Positions 45,186 to 55,977 of a stretch of 64,000 nucleotides of DNA are shown here, one piece after another. Every line of letters begins with the position of its first letter. Position 1 is the stretch's first letter. The DNA is from Flavobacterium sp. CF108. GTDB taxonomy: Bacteria > Bacteroidota > Bacteroidia > Flavobacteriales > Flavobacteriaceae. Both the position numbers and the translations under genes were made by a program. The stretch is from positions 744,001 to 808,000 of the forward strand of contig NZ_FQWW01000001.1 in the NCBI RefSeq assembly GCF_900129795.1, read 5' to 3'. A model generated the notes under the pieces. It did not search any database, was not told the origin of the DNA, and saw nothing but the letters and a program-made list of their open reading frames with translations.

Positions 45186-45950
45186 ATGAAAAAATCAATA
45201 CTTTACTTCTGTATTTTATTTTTTATTTCACTTATTTCCGCAGCACAGCAGGATTCTCAAAGTACTACTCAGACTTCTAATAATCCATATACAGAAGCCC
45301 GATATCATTATTATCTAAAAACGATTCTGCTTTTTAATGAATATTTAGATACTGATACTGGTTCATTTAATACTACACAGCTTCGATTTTTACATCCCAT
45401 TGCCAATAAAGCATGGAATTTAAGAGTCGATCTTCCTTTAATTTCTACTAATACTTCTTCTGAAAATAAAACCGGAATTGGAGATGTTGGCGTCGGAATC
45501 AGCTATATCCCGTACTTGGAACATAAAAACGGCGGAGTCGCTTTTCGAGCCCGGGTCATATCAAATTCGGCCGTTGATCCTGCTTTAGGATCAGGAAAAT
45601 GGGTCTTTGCCCCTGCGATTTTCTATGGAAAATATTTAGTCATGAATAAGTTTTTATGGATAACCTCCTTAGAAAATCAATCTAGTTTTGCCGGATCAAG
45701 CAACAGAAGTGACATCAATACAACATCTTTTGAAAATTACTTTATGTATATTTTTGGAAAAAACTGGTTTGCTGCCGATGCTGCGTTTAGATACAATAAT
45801 ACAAATAAGGGTTTTCCTAATAATGCTTTTGTAGAATTTGGCCGAAAAATAACAGCAAATGATATGGCATATATTCATCCAAGTGTTGCTTTTGGAAATC
45901 ACAAGTCTTATAATTGGGGAATTGAAGTTGGAATGCTGATTTTATTTTAA
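45186..45950 (+). CDS. Outer-membrane beta-barrel protein
   Basis: 254 residues with signal peptide (ends ISAAQ). The rest is a chain of amphipathic strands with GIGDVGVGISYIPY and WVFAPAIFYGKYL, ending in an aromatic residue (MLILF), the usual end of outer-membrane barrels. The texture resembles the phenol-degradation MetA/SphA-like transporter family. No ligand can be named. The 246-bp gap downstream is AT-rich and shows no gene. Confidence 0.7.
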   Translation: MKKSILYFCILFFISLISAAQQDSQSTTQTSNNPYTEARYHYYLKTILLFNEYLDTDTGSFNTTQLRFLHPIANKAWNLRVDLPLISTNTSSENKTGIGDVGVGISYIPYLEHKNGGVAFRARVISNSAVDPALGSGKWVFAPAIFYGKYLVMNKFLWITSLENQSSFAGSSNRSDINTTSFENYFMYIFGKNWFAADAAFRYNNTNKGFPNNAFVEFGRKITANDMAYIHPSVAFGNHKSYNWGIEVGMLILF

Positions 45951-46196
45951 TCAGGAATCAACAAAAGTTTCTATCTAAAATCATTAGTTTAACTTCAATC
46001 TTCTAAAAATAATGGGAAATTGAAACTTTTATTTCCTTCAAACAATTTATAAAAATTAACATATCAACGGTGTAAATGATAGTAAAGAATAAGAATTTCA
46101 TCGTAAAATACAGCATAAACAAACGATTTATTTTGTAGTTAGAAACACCTTTACTATCTTTCGCTCTGTTTAAAGTAAAAACCTTATACATTTAAA

Positions 46197-48191
46197 ATGT
46201 TAGAAGAAAAGAATGATAACCTGCAAGAAGCAGACGGAAAGTTAGGAATCGATATTAGTGATTCTACACAAGATGATACAGTTGAAGCTGCAGAACCTGA
46301 AACAGTAACTGAAACTACTCTTTCAAATCCTGAAAATGAAGTTGAAGAAACGGCTGAAATTGAAGAAACTGATCATCAAAGTGCATTAGATGCCATAACA
46401 AATTCAAACGCCGAAGAAAGTGAAGATGAAACACTAAAAGAGCGTCATGATATTCCTATGAAGGATTATGACACTTTTTCTTTGGATGCACTGGTAGACG
46501 AGCTTAAAAAAATGGTTAATATAGACAAAACAATGTCTGTAAAAGATCATATTGAGGAAATCAAAAAATCATTTTTACTACAATACAACCATCTTATAGA
46601 GGAAAAAAGAGAAGAATTTAATGCTTCAAAAGAAGATCCAAATGAAGAATTTGAATATCATTCTCCTTTAAAATCTAAGTTTGATGAATATTACAATATT
46701 TTTAGAGAGAAAAGAAATGCTCACTTTAAACATTTACAGACTAATCTAAAATCTAATTTAGAAAACCGTCTTGCTATAGTTGAGGAATTAAAAGAACTTA
46801 TAAATCCGCAGGCAAATATAAAAGACACTCTTAAGCATTTTAATGATTTGAGAGAAAGATGGAAAAATGCCGGAGCAATTCCAAAAGACAAATACAATCA
46901 TGTTTGGAACAACTACCATTTTCACGTAGAAAATTTTTATGATTATCTGCATTTAGATCGTGAAGCAAGAGATTTAGATTTTAAACATAATTTAGAGCAA
47001 AAGCAAAAAATTATTGCAAGAGTTGAAGAACTTGTAAACGAAAGCGATATAAGTAAAGCGTTTCGTGAATTACAGGATTTACACCGACTTTGGAAAGAAG
47101 ATATTGGTCCGGTTTCTAAAGAACACCGTGATTCTATCTGGAATAAATTTAGCGAACTAACTAAAAAAATTCACGATAAAAGAGAGGTTTTGTTCGAAAG
47201 TCAAAGAGCTAACGAACAGCAAAATCTTGAAGCTAAAAAAGATATCATTTCTAAAATCGAGGTTTTAGGAACTGAAAAAGTAAACTCGCACTCGCAATGG
47301 CTTGTTCAGATTCAAAAAGTTGAAGCTTTAAGAAATGAGTTTTTTGCTGCCGGAAAAGTTCCTTCTGAAGTAAATGAAGAAACCTGGGCTTCGTTTAAAA
47401 CAGCTGTTAGAAATTTCAATGCCTTTAAAAATTCGTTTTATAAAGACATCAAGAAAGATCAAAATGATAATTTAAATAAAAAAATGGCTCTTGTAGCTAA
47501 AGCCAAAGAATTGCAGGAAAGTACAGATTTTGGTTCTACTACTCCAATCATGAAACAAATTCAGGAAGAGTGGAAACAGATTGGCCATGTTCCTAAAAAA
47601 TATTCAGACAAAATCTGGAAAGAATTTAAAGATGCGTGTAATCATTATTTCGATAAATTAAAAGAACACAAATCAGAAGAAAATGCTGATGAGGTTGGAG
47701 CTTTTGATAACAAAAAAGCATACTTAGATATTTTAAGAGCTTATCAGTTAACAGGCGATCACAAAACAGATCTTGATGCTATAAAACAGCATATTGAAAT
47801 CTGGAAAGGTTACGGAAAAGTACCTTTTTCAAGACGTCATATTGAAGGTAAATTCAATAAAATTTTAGATGCACTTTTTGAAAAACTAAGTTTAAGCAAA
47901 AAAGAATCTGAAATGATGCGTTTCTCTAATAGAATTGATTCGCTATCAGACAGTAACGATACAAGAAAATTAGATAATGAAAAGATTTTCATTATGCGTA
48001 AAATTGAAGAAGTTCAAAATGAAATTTTCCAGTTAGAAAATAACATTCAGTTCTTCACCAATACTAAAAATGCTAAAAAAGAGAATTCAATTGTTACGGA
48101 AGTACGTAAAAACATTGCTATTCACAAAGAAAGCCTTGATGTATGGAAAGATAAATTGAAACAACTAAGAAACTTAAATCAGCCGGAATAA
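46197..48191 (+). CDS. DUF349 repeat protein
   Basis: 664 residues. The first ~90 are an acidic, Glu/Thr-rich, probably disordered lead. The rest holds about five DUF349 repeats of ~75 residues, each with a WK.AG.IPK or similar turn (LRERWKNAGAIPKDKYN, LHRLWKEDIGPVSKE, EEWKQIGHVPKKYSDKIW, IWKGYGKVPFSRR). All-helical and cytoplasmic. DUF349 has no established biochemical role. TATCTTTC at 46155-46162 may be a -7 box. A terminator follows. Confidence 0.88.
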   Translation: MLEEKNDNLQEADGKLGIDISDSTQDDTVEAAEPETVTETTLSNPENEVEETAEIEETDHQSALDAITNSNAEESEDETLKERHDIPMKDYDTFSLDALVDELKKMVNIDKTMSVKDHIEEIKKSFLLQYNHLIEEKREEFNASKEDPNEEFEYHSPLKSKFDEYYNIFREKRNAHFKHLQTNLKSNLENRLAIVEELKELINPQANIKDTLKHFNDLRERWKNAGAIPKDKYNHVWNNYHFHVENFYDYLHLDREARDLDFKHNLEQKQKIIARVEELVNESDISKAFRELQDLHRLWKEDIGPVSKEHRDSIWNKFSELTKKIHDKREVLFESQRANEQQNLEAKKDIISKIEVLGTEKVNSHSQWLVQIQKVEALRNEFFAAGKVPSEVNEETWASFKTAVRNFNAFKNSFYKDIKKDQNDNLNKKMALVAKAKELQESTDFGSTTPIMKQIQEEWKQIGHVPKKYSDKIWKEFKDACNHYFDKLKEHKSEENADEVGAFDNKKAYLDILRAYQLTGDHKTDLDAIKQHIEIWKGYGKVPFSRRHIEGKFNKILDALFEKLSLSKKESEMMRFSNRIDSLSDSNDTRKLDNEKIFIMRKIEEVQNEIFQLENNIQFFTNTKNAKKENSIVTEVRKNIAIHKESLDVWKDKLKQLRNLNQPE

Positions 48192-48226
48192 TTATCAGGT
48201 TGAGCGAAGTCGAACCATTTAAACAT

Positions 48227-48261
48227 AAAAGGTGTAATGAGATTCATTGCACCTTTTTTTG
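48227..48261 (+). terminator. Intrinsic terminator after the DUF349 gene
   Basis: Stem AAAAGGTGTAATGA (48227-48240) with TCATTGCACCTTTT (48244-48257), one G-T pair, 3-base loop, T-tract after. A TGAGCGAAGTCGAA word (also at 2671-2684) lies just before it. Confidence 0.9.
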
Positions 48262-48269
48262 TGCTCATT

Positions 48270-48440
48270 TTTTAACGCAAAGACCGCAAAGGTTTTTTAT
48301 TAAGGAATGTATAAAAACATAAGTTCGCAAAGCTGTTGTCAAGACAAAGCTTTGCGAACTTTGTATACTAGTATAAAAACAAAAAACTTTGCAAACTTTG
48401 CGCAAATCCTTAGCGTTCTTTGCGTTAAACCCCCAATCCA
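48270..48440. repeat. CGCAAAG-type repeat with inner 14-bp hairpin
   Basis: Outer words AACGCAAAGACCGCAAAG on the left and TTAGCGTTCTTTGCGTT on the right are reverse complements in spirit. Inside, AAGTTCGCAAAGCT (48321-48334) and AGCTTTGCGAACTT (48348-48361) form a perfect hairpin. It fills most of the 392-bp gap 48192-48583, with the OsmC promoter at the right end. Confidence 0.8.
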
Positions 48441-48510
48441 ACTTTCAACGAAAAACCTAAAACTTAACATTCTCATTAAATTTCGTAAAACCATTCTGCA
48501 AAATATTGAT

Positions 48511-48518
48511 TATATTTG
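48511..48518 (+). promoter_or_regulatory. Candidate -7 box for the OsmC gene
   Basis: TATATTTG matches TAnnTTTG, 65 bases before the ATG at 48584. The -33 element is not clear. Confidence 0.4.
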
Positions 48519-48583
48519 AGTTACCACTATAATTAACAATCAAACAAATAACATTTAATACTAATTTTTAAATTAAGAAGAAT

Positions 48584-49003
48584 ATGAAATTTACAAGAAA
48601 AGCAAATGCCAACTGGAAAGGAACCGGCATGGAAGGAAAAGGAACTATAAGTACACAAAGTACCACATTAGATAACGCACAATTGTCTTTTAAAACAAGA
48701 TTTGCAGACGGAGTTGGAACAAACCCTGAAGAATTAGTTGCAGCAGCGCATTCTGGCTGTTTTACAATGCAGTTAAGTTTTTTACTTAACGAAGGAGGTT
48801 TTACTGCAGATGATTTATCTACAGAAGCTACAGTAACTTTTGAAGACGGGACTATAACTTTAATTCATTTAGATTTAAAAGGAAAAGTACCTTCTATATC
48901 TGCAGAAGAATTTGAAAAAACGGCTGCAAAAGCAAAAGAAATCTGTCCTATTTCAAAACTTTTAAATACAACTATAACTTTATCTGCAACATTAGTGAGT
49001 TAA
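48584..49003 (+). CDS. OsmC-family peroxiredoxin
   Basis: Reduces organic hydroperoxides with two reactive cysteines. 139 residues. Both cysteines are present: AAHSGCFTMQLSF (about Cys59) and EICPISKLL (about Cys125). The fold starts with KANANWKGTGMEGKGTIS. Cytoplasmic, single gene, closed by a bidirectional terminator shared with the TPR gene opposite. Confidence 0.93.
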   Translation: MKFTRKANANWKGTGMEGKGTISTQSTTLDNAQLSFKTRFADGVGTNPEELVAAAHSGCFTMQLSFLLNEGGFTADDLSTEATVTFEDGTITLIHLDLKGKVPSISAEEFEKTAAKAKEICPISKLLNTTITLSATLVS

Positions 49004-49020
49004 GTTATTTTCAAAGCATA

Positions 49021-49056
49021 AAAAAACCATCCCGTTTTTACAGGATGGTTTTTTTT
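49021..49056. terminator. Bidirectional intrinsic terminator
   Basis: 12-bp stem AAAAAACCATCC (49021-49032) / GGATGGTTTTTT (49043-49054), 10-base loop, A- and T-tracts on both sides. Between the convergent OsmC and TPR genes. Confidence 0.93.
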
Positions 49057-49076
49057 ATATAATGAAATGACTAATA

Positions 49077-50348
49077 TTAGTTCATTGTCGCTTTTAAAGC
49101 TTTTGCCTCAGCAGTCATTTCTAATGCTTTATAAACCCCTAATAATGTTTTAGCAACATCTTGGTTTTTAGGGTCTAATTCATTTGCTTTTTTAAGGTAA
49201 GGAATAACACCTTTAAAAACGCCTTCTCTTTGTGCTTTTAAAACGTCGTAACGTTTCATATCTTTTGCAGAAGTACCCAATTTATTCATTTCATCAATAA
49301 TTGGTTTTTCAGCTTCTAATTTTAACGCAGCAAGGTTAAGGTATGCATTAGTATAGTTTGGATTGATTTCGATAGCTTTTAAATAGTATTTCTCAGCGTC
49401 AGCCTCATTTTTTGCATTTGCGCTTAATACTCCTAAGTTAAATACTAAATCAGCATTGTTTGGATCTTTTTGTAATGCTTCACCAACTAATTTTTTATAC
49501 TGATCGTAATCTTTTGTTTCAAGGTATAAATTAGCTTCTGTAAGAATCAAAGAGCTGTCATCTGGATTTGTTTTTCTAGCGTCAGCAATTGCTTGTTTAG
49601 CATCTTCGATTTTTCCTTTTTGAACTAAAATCAATGCTAAGTTTTTGTAGATTTCTCCTCTTTTTGAAGGAATAGCTTCTGTTTTAGGTTTTTCGTGAGT
49701 CCCTAATTTTACAGCTAAATCTCTTTCTTTTGCATTAGCAAAGTTATCTTCATTTCCACTTGCCTTATTCGTAGCTAAGTATAAAGTTCCTTTTCCAGAA
49801 AAGTTTAATTTTTTTAACTCTTCATACATTGGAAGTGCTGTATCAAAATCCTGAGCATTTACAGCTGTAGATGCTGCATAGTAAAGATTGATAGTATCTT
49901 TTTTATCTAACTGATAAGCATCATATAATTTTTTAGCACCGTCAGAATGTTTATTTGCCTGAGTATCTGCAATAGCTGAATTAATCAACAAACCTTTGAT
50001 ATTTGTAATCGAAGCCGCTGCCTGAGTTGAATATTTCTGTTTTCCAGAAGCATTTTCAACATCAATTAATTTTTTGTAGCTGTCAGCAGCTGCAGTAAGG
50101 TTTTTACTTTCTTCAACCTTTTTAGTTGCAAGGTCTAAATAAGCATTTCCTTGTACAAAATAATATTGAGCCTGCTCAGTATCTTTTGCATTCACTATTG
50201 AGTTCTCTGCATCTTTTAGCTGCGCAAGTGCTCCTTGTGCATCACCGCTTTTCAATGCTTTTTCAGCATTTTTAATTTGATCTTTTTGAGCAAATGTAGC
50301 TACAGAAATCAGTAATGCTGACGCTAGTATAACATATTTACTTTTCAT
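49077..50348 (-). CDS. Secreted TPR-repeat protein
   Basis: 423 residues with signal peptide (KYVILASALLISVATFAQ). TPR units run through the whole chain (KALKSGDAQGALAQLKDAE, AEKYYLKAIEINPNYTNAYL, ANELDPKNQDVAKTLLGVYK). Periplasmic, probably a scaffold. I chose ATG at 50348; a TTG nine bases upstream is in frame but less likely. It lies 44 bp downstream of gyrA on the same strand and may share its transcript. Confidence 0.85.
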   Translation of the reverse strand: MKSKYVILASALLISVATFAQKDQIKNAEKALKSGDAQGALAQLKDAENSIVNAKDTEQAQYYFVQGNAYLDLATKKVEESKNLTAAADSYKKLIDVENASGKQKYSTQAAASITNIKGLLINSAIADTQANKHSDGAKKLYDAYQLDKKDTINLYYAASTAVNAQDFDTALPMYEELKKLNFSGKGTLYLATNKASGNEDNFANAKERDLAVKLGTHEKPKTEAIPSKRGEIYKNLALILVQKGKIEDAKQAIADARKTNPDDSSLILTEANLYLETKDYDQYKKLVGEALQKDPNNADLVFNLGVLSANAKNEADAEKYYLKAIEINPNYTNAYLNLAALKLEAEKPIIDEMNKLGTSAKDMKRYDVLKAQREGVFKGVIPYLKKANELDPKNQDVAKTLLGVYKALEMTAEAKALKATMN

Positions 50349-50392
50349 AATGTTCAATTTGTATATTTATTAATTTTCTTGTGGTTTTATCT

Positions 50393-53032
50393 CTATTCTT
50401 CAGATTCTTCCTCTTCAGAGTCGTCTTCGTCTTCCACTACATCATCAGTGTCATCGTCGTCATCTTCAGCCGTTCCGTCATCTTCAAGAACTTCTAAATC
50501 CGGCTTAACTCTTTCAATTACAGATTCAACAACATTACCATCTTCATCTACAATAACTTCTTCTGCATCGTCTTTCATAACTTTTGTAACGGCAGCGATA
50601 GAATCTTTTCCTTTTAGGTTAATCAATCTAACACCTTGAGTAGCACGTCCCATAACACGTAAATCCTCAATTGCCATTCTAATTGTTAATCCAGATTTGT
50701 TGATGATCATTAAATCATCAGAATCTGTAACGGCATTAATTGAAATTAATTTTCCTGTTTTCTCCGTGATATTAAGAGTTTTAACCCCTTTACCTCCACG
50801 GTTTGTAATTCTGTACACATCTTCTCCATCGTCATCAACTAATTTGGTACGTTTTCCGTATCCGTTTTCAGTTACAACTAATATTTGAGAATCAGCAACA
50901 TCATTTTTACCAACAGTAACCATACCAATTACTTCATCAGTATCATCTTTTAAAGAAATTCCACGAACTCCAGAAGCTGTTCTTCCCATCGGACGTGTTT
51001 TTGTTTCTTCAAAACGAACTAATTTACCAGACTTAACTGCCAGAATAATTTGGCTTTCTCCGTCAGTTAATTTAGCTTCAAGTAATTCATCCCCTTCTTT
51101 AATTGTAATAGCGGCAACTCCATTTACACGAGGTTTAGAATATTTCTCTAAAGAAGTTTTCTTAACCTGTCCTTGTTTCGTAACCATTACAAGGTTATGC
51201 GTATTGATATAATCTTTGTCTTTTAAATCTTGTGTACAAATAAAAGCTTTTACTTTATCGTCGCTTTCAATGTTTACTAAGTTTTGAATTGCCCTGCCTT
51301 TTGCCGTTTTGCTTCCCTCTGGAATTTCGTAAACACGCATCCAGAAACATTTTCCTTTTTGGGTAAAGAACATCATATATTGGTGGTTTGTCGCAACGAA
51401 CATATGTTCAAGGAAATCCTGATCTCTTGTTCCGGCGCTTTTTTGACCAACCCCGCCTCTATTTTGAGTTTTATATTCTGTTAAGTTTGTACGTTTGATA
51501 TAACCTGCATGCGAAATTGTAATAACCACATTTTCATCAGCAATCAAATCTTCGATACTTACATCTCCACCAGAATATTCAATTGTAGAACGACGAGCAT
51601 CTCCATATTTCTCACGAATTTCTTCAAGTTCTTCTTTAATCAAGTTAGTTCTTAAATTAACGTCTGCTAATAAAGCTTTTAAGTGTTCAATTAATTTCAT
51701 TAATTCTTCAAACTCAGCTCTTAACTTATCCTGCTCCAGACCTGTTAACTGACGTAAACGCATTTCAACAATGGCACGAGCCTGAATATCTGACAAACTG
51801 AATCTTTCGATTAATTTTTCACGAGCTTCTTCTGTATTTTTAGAACCTCTAATAATAGCAATTACTTCATCAATATTATCAGAAGCAATAATTAATCCTT
51901 CTAAGATATGTGCTCTTTCTTCAGCTTTACGTAATTCAAATTGCGTTCTACGAACTACAACATCATGACGGTGCTCAATAAAGTAGTGAATCATATCTTT
52001 TAGATTCAACATTTGAGGACGTCCTTTTACAAGTGCAATATTGTTTACACTAAAAGAAGATTGTAATGATGTGAATTTATATAAGGTATTCAATACTACA
52101 TTTGGTGTAGCATCACGTTTTAAGATATAAACGATACGCATACCGTTTCTATCAGACTCGTCACGAATATTGGCAATACCTTCAATTTTTTTATCATTAA
52201 CTAAATCAGCCGTACGTTTGATCATTTCGGCTTTGTTAACCTGATATGGAATCTCGGTAACAATAATACATTCTCTTCCGTCAACTTCTTCAAAACCAAC
52301 TTTAGCACGCATAACAATACGTCCTCTACCAGTTTTAAAAGCTTCACGAACGCCTTCATAACCGTATATTACACCACCGGTTGGAAAATCCGGAGCTTTA
52401 ATATGTGTCATTAATTCGTCAACTTCGATATCATTATTATCAAGATACGCTAATGTTCCGTTGATAACTTCTGTTAAATTGTGCGGCGGCATATTAGTTG
52501 CCATACCTACTGCAATACCCGTTGCTCCATTCACTAATAAGGTAGGAACTCTAGTAGGCATTACTTTTGGCTCATATAAAGTATCGTCAAAGTTTAATTG
52601 AAAGTCAACTGTTTCTTTTTCGATGTCTGCCATAATATCTTCAGATATTTTGCGCATTCTCGCCTCAGTATAACGCATTGCTGCCGGACTGTCACCATCG
52701 ACAGAACCAAAGTTACCCTGACCGTCAACTAATAAATATCGCATACTCCACTCTTGAGCCATACGAACCATTGCATCATAAACAGAGGTATCACCGTGTG
52801 GGTGATACTTACCTAAAACCTCCCCTACAATTCTCGCAGATTTTTTGTGGGCAGATCTTGAAGTTACACCTAAATCATACATTCCGTAAAGAACTCTTCG
52901 ATGCACTGGTTTCAAGCCATCTCTAACATCAGGAAGCGCTCTCGATACAATTACTGACATCGAATAATCGATGTAAGCTGATTTCATTTCATCTTCAATG
53001 TTAATAGGAATTAACTTTTCTCCTTCAGACAT
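50393..53032 (-). CDS. gyrA: DNA gyrase subunit A
   Basis: Cuts and rejoins DNA to introduce negative supercoils with GyrB. 879 residues. The catalytic Tyr is in [10 protein letters not shown]; the resistance-determining region reads [10 protein letters not shown], so the E. coli Ser83 place is Thr and Asp87 is kept. The C-terminal beta-pinwheel has the GyrA-box-like [12 protein letters not shown], and [12 protein letters not shown]. The last ~35 residues are almost all Asp/Glu. Divergent from clpC across 258 bp of AT-rich DNA in which I see no gene. Confidence 0.97.
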   Translation of the reverse strand: MSEGEKLIPINIEDEMKSAYIDYSMSVIVSRALPDVRDGLKPVHRRVLYGMYDLGVTSRSAHKKSARIVGEVLGKYHPHGDTSVYDAMVRMAQEWSMRYLLVDGQGNFGSVDGDSPAAMRYTEARMRKISEDIMADIEKETVDFQLNFDDTLYEPKVMPTRVPTLLVNGATGIAVGMATNMPPHNLTEVINGTLAYLDNNDIEVDELMTHIKAPDFPTGGVIYGYEGVREAFKTGRGRIVMRAKVGFEEVDGRECIIVTEIPYQVNKAEMIKRTADLVNDKKIEGIANIRDESDRNGMRIVYILKRDATPNVVLNTLYKFTSLQSSFSVNNIALVKGRPQMLNLKDMIHYFIEHRHDVVVRRTQFELRKAEERAHILEGLIIASDNIDEVIAIIRGSKNTEEAREKLIERFSLSDIQARAIVEMRLRQLTGLEQDKLRAEFEELMKLIEHLKALLADVNLRTNLIKEELEEIREKYGDARRSTIEYSGGDVSIEDLIADENVVITISHAGYIKRTNLTEYKTQNRGGVGQKSAGTRDQDFLEHMFVATNHQYMMFFTQKGKCFWMRVYEIPEGSKTAKGRAIQNLVNIESDDKVKAFICTQDLKDKDYINTHNLVMVTKQGQVKKTSLEKYSKPRVNGVAAITIKEGDELLEAKLTDGESQIILAVKSGKLVRFEETKTRPMGRTASGVRGISLKDDTDEVIGMVTVGKNDVADSQILVVTENGYGKRTKLVDDDGEDVYRITNRGGKGVKTLNITEKTGKLISINAVTDSDDLMIINKSGLTIRMAIEDLRVMGRATQGVRLINLKGKDSIAAVTKVMKDDAEEVIVDEDGNVVESVIERVKPDLEVLEDDGTAEDDDDDTDDVVEDEDDSEEEESEE

Positions 53033-53290
53033 AAGTTGTTATGTTTTAATAATTACATTAGTTTCAAAGCGTGCCAAGATACGTTTTTTTAAAATTTTTT
53101 CAGCTATTTCCTTACACTTATTTAAATGATTTATTAACAACTTTATTTTAGCTTTTAGTTAATAAATTAAGCGTTTTTTAACGCTTTTATTGTTATTTTT
53201 TTTGTCAATTAGCTGACAGTAGTTCTCGATGGGTATGGTTTTTGTTTTTCAAACTGTAATTCATTAAATTTACAATACCAATTATATATT

Positions 53291-55837
53291 ATGGATGATA
53301 ATTTTTCACCAAGAGTAAAAGATGTTATTACATACAGTAAGGAAGAAGCCCTTCGTTTAGGACACGACTTTATTGGTACTGAGCATCTAATGCTGGGCAT
53401 TTTAAGAGATGGTAACGGAAAAGCTATTCATATACTTAATAACCTAGCAGTCGATTTAGATCATTTACGCAGGAAGGTAGAAATACTGAGTCCAGCCAAC
53501 CAGAGCGTTGAGGTAAATGCCGAAAAGAAAAACCTTCATCTGACCCGACAGGCCGAAAGGGCACTGAAGACCACTTTTCTAGAAGCTAAAGTATTTCAAA
53601 GTTCGTCGATTAGCACAGCTCACTTGCTTTTATGTATCTTACGAAACGAAAACGATCCAACAACCAAGCTGTTGAATAAGCTAAAAATAGATTATGACAT
53701 AGCTAAAGAACAATATTTAAACATGACGCCAAACGAAGAAGAATTCTTAGAAAACTTGCCAAGAAACGAATCGTACAATGACGATTCAGGACAAGATGAC
53801 AGTCTAAAGGAAAGTAGTTTTAATAATCCAGCCAATAAGTCAAACAAAAAATCTAAAACGCCGGTTCTAGATAATTTTGGGAGAGATTTAACAGAAATGG
53901 CGGAAGAAGGAAAACTAGATCCTGTAGTAGGACGCGAAAAAGAAATTGAACGCGTTTCTCAAATATTAAGCCGAAGAAAAAAGAACAATCCGCTTCTTAT
54001 TGGAGAACCCGGAGTTGGTAAATCTGCTATTGCAGAAGGACTTGCTTTGCGCATTATCCAGAAGAAAGTATCACGTATTCTTTTTCACAAACGTGTTGTA
54101 ACACTGGATTTGGCAAGTTTAGTTGCCGGAACAAAATACAGAGGCCAGTTTGAAGAAAGAATGAAAGCCGTAATGAACGAGCTTGAAAAAAACGATGACA
54201 TTATTCTTTTTATTGACGAAATCCACACTATTGTAGGAGCTGGAGGAGCAACTGGTTCACTTGATGCCTCAAATATGTTCAAACCTGCATTAGCAAGAGG
54301 AGAAATACAATGTATTGGTGCTACAACTCTTGATGAGTACAGACAATATATTGAAAAAGATGGTGCTTTAGAAAGACGTTTCCAAAAAGTAATTGTTGAA
54401 CCAACTTCTGTTGAAGAAACAATCGCGATTTTGAACAACGTAAAAGACAAATACGAAGACCACCACAATGTTACATATACGCAGGAAGCAATTGAAGCTT
54501 GTGTTAAATTAACAAACAGATATATGTCTGAGCGTTTCTTACCAGACAAAGCTATTGATGCTATGGATGAAGCCGGATCTCGTGTACACATTACTAATAT
54601 TGATGTTCCAAAACAAATATTGGATTTAGAACGTCAGTTAGAAGAAGTTCGCGAAATGAAAAACATGGTAGTTAAAAAACAAAAATATGAAGAAGCTGCC
54701 AAACTTCGCGATGATGAAAAACGCATCGAAAAAGATCTAGCTGTTGCACAAGAACAATGGGAAGAAGATTCTAAAAACAACAGAATTGAAGTTACAGAAG
54801 ATAATGTAGCTGATGTTGTTTCGATGATGACCGGAATCCCGGTAAACAGAATTGCACAAACAGAAAGCAACAAATTAGCACAATTACCTGAATTGATTCA
54901 GAATAAAGTAATTGGTCAAAATGAAGCTGTTCTTAAAATTGCACGTTCTATTCAACGTAACAGAGCCGGACTTAAAGACCCTAATAAACCAATTGGTTCA
55001 TTCATTTTCTTAGGTCAGACTGGAGTTGGTAAAACACAATTAGCTAAAGTTTTAGCAAAAGAATTATTCGATTCTGAAGATGCGTTAGTTCGTATTGACA
55101 TGAGCGAATACATGGAAAAATTTGCTATTTCTCGTTTAGTTGGTGCGCCTCCGGGATACGTAGGTTACGAAGAAGGCGGTCAATTAACTGAAAAAGTTCG
55201 CAGAAAACCATATTGCGTTGTACTTTTAGACGAGATCGAAAAAGCGCATCCAGATGTGTTTAATATGATGCTGCAAGTTTTAGATGATGGATATTTAACA
55301 GATAGTTTAGGTCGTAAAATTGACTTTAAAAACACTATTATTATCATGACATCTAATGTTGGAGCTCGTCAGTTAAAAGACTTCGGACAAGGTGTTGGAT
55401 TCGGAACTGCTGCAAAAGTGGCCCAAGCTGATGAAAACTCAAAAAGCATTATCGAAAATGCTTTGAAAAAAACCTTTGCTCCTGAATTCTTAAACAGAAT
55501 TGATGACGTAATCGTGTTCAATGCATTAGAAAAAGGTGATATTGATTTGATTATCGAAATCGAATTGAAAAAACTATATTCTCGTATTGCTGAGTTAGGT
55601 TACAAACTAACATTAACAGACAAAGCAAAAGCATTTATTGCAGAAAAAGGCTTTGACAGACAATTTGGTGCAAGACCGCTAAAAAGAGCAATTCAGAAAT
55701 ATGTTGAAGATTTATTGGCTGAAGAGATTATCACTTCGAAAATACATTCGGGCGATGAAATCATGATGGATCTAAAAGATGATTCACAAGAACTTTCGGT
55801 AGAAATTCACAAAGCCGAAGAGCCGACAAATCAATAA
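53291..55837 (+). CDS. clpC: ATP-dependent Clp protease ATPase subunit ClpC
   Basis: Unfolds proteins and feeds them to ClpP. 848 residues: two Clp-N repeats (about 3-145, [33 protein letters not shown]), first AAA domain with GEPGVGKS, a middle UVR-like segment [18 protein letters not shown], second AAA domain with GQTGVGKT and [16 protein letters not shown]. No ClpP is in the window. Followed by a terminator. Confidence 0.96.
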   Translation: MDDNFSPRVKDVITYSKEEALRLGHDFIGTEHLMLGILRDGNGKAIHILNNLAVDLDHLRRKVEILSPANQSVEVNAEKKNLHLTRQAERALKTTFLEAKVFQSSSISTAHLLLCILRNENDPTTKLLNKLKIDYDIAKEQYLNMTPNEEEFLENLPRNESYNDDSGQDDSLKESSFNNPANKSNKKSKTPVLDNFGRDLTEMAEEGKLDPVVGREKEIERVSQILSRRKKNNPLLIGEPGVGKSAIAEGLALRIIQKKVSRILFHKRVVTLDLASLVAGTKYRGQFEERMKAVMNELEKNDDIILFIDEIHTIVGAGGATGSLDASNMFKPALARGEIQCIGATTLDEYRQYIEKDGALERRFQKVIVEPTSVEETIAILNNVKDKYEDHHNVTYTQEAIEACVKLTNRYMSERFLPDKAIDAMDEAGSRVHITNIDVPKQILDLERQLEEVREMKNMVVKKQKYEEAAKLRDDEKRIEKDLAVAQEQWEEDSKNNRIEVTEDNVADVVSMMTGIPVNRIAQTESNKLAQLPELIQNKVIGQNEAVLKIARSIQRNRAGLKDPNKPIGSFIFLGQTGVGKTQLAKVLAKELFDSEDALVRIDMSEYMEKFAISRLVGAPPGYVGYEEGGQLTEKVRRKPYCVVLLDEIEKAHPDVFNMMLQVLDDGYLTDSLGRKIDFKNTIIIMTSNVGARQLKDFGQGVGFGTAAKVAQADENSKSIIENALKKTFAPEFLNRIDDVIVFNALEKGDIDLIIEIELKKLYSRIAELGYKLTLTDKAKAFIAEKGFDRQFGARPLKRAIQKYVEDLLAEEIITSKIHSGDEIMMDLKDDSQELSVEIHKAEEPTNQ

Positions 55838-55866
55838 ATTAGTCAAAATTTATAACATAAATAACC

Positions 55867-55905
55867 TACCCGTTACGTTTTCATAACTTAACGGGTATTT
55901 TTTTT
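55867..55905 (+). terminator. Intrinsic terminator after clpC
   Basis: Stem TACCCGTTA (55867-55875) / TAACGGGTA (55889-55897), 13-base loop, then a T-rich run. Confidence 0.85.
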
Positions 55906-55977
55906 GGATAATTTACTATCTTTAGTAAAAGCAAATAGCTATTTTTGAATTTAAATTCTATAATTAAAAAACAAAGT

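Noticed and set aside
46003..46191. 62-residue minus-strand ORF before the DUF349 gene
   Set aside because: It fills the promoter region of the DUF349 gene, and the composition is that of AT-rich non-coding DNA; no conserved motif.
48307..48519. 70-residue ORF after the DUF349 gene
   Set aside because: It is read through the CGCAAAG repeat and hairpin; no protein-like pattern or start signal.
50379..50639. Ser-rich plus-strand ORF of 86 residues
   Set aside because: It is the antisense of the acidic gyrA tail; the Ser run is a by-product of Asp/Glu codons.
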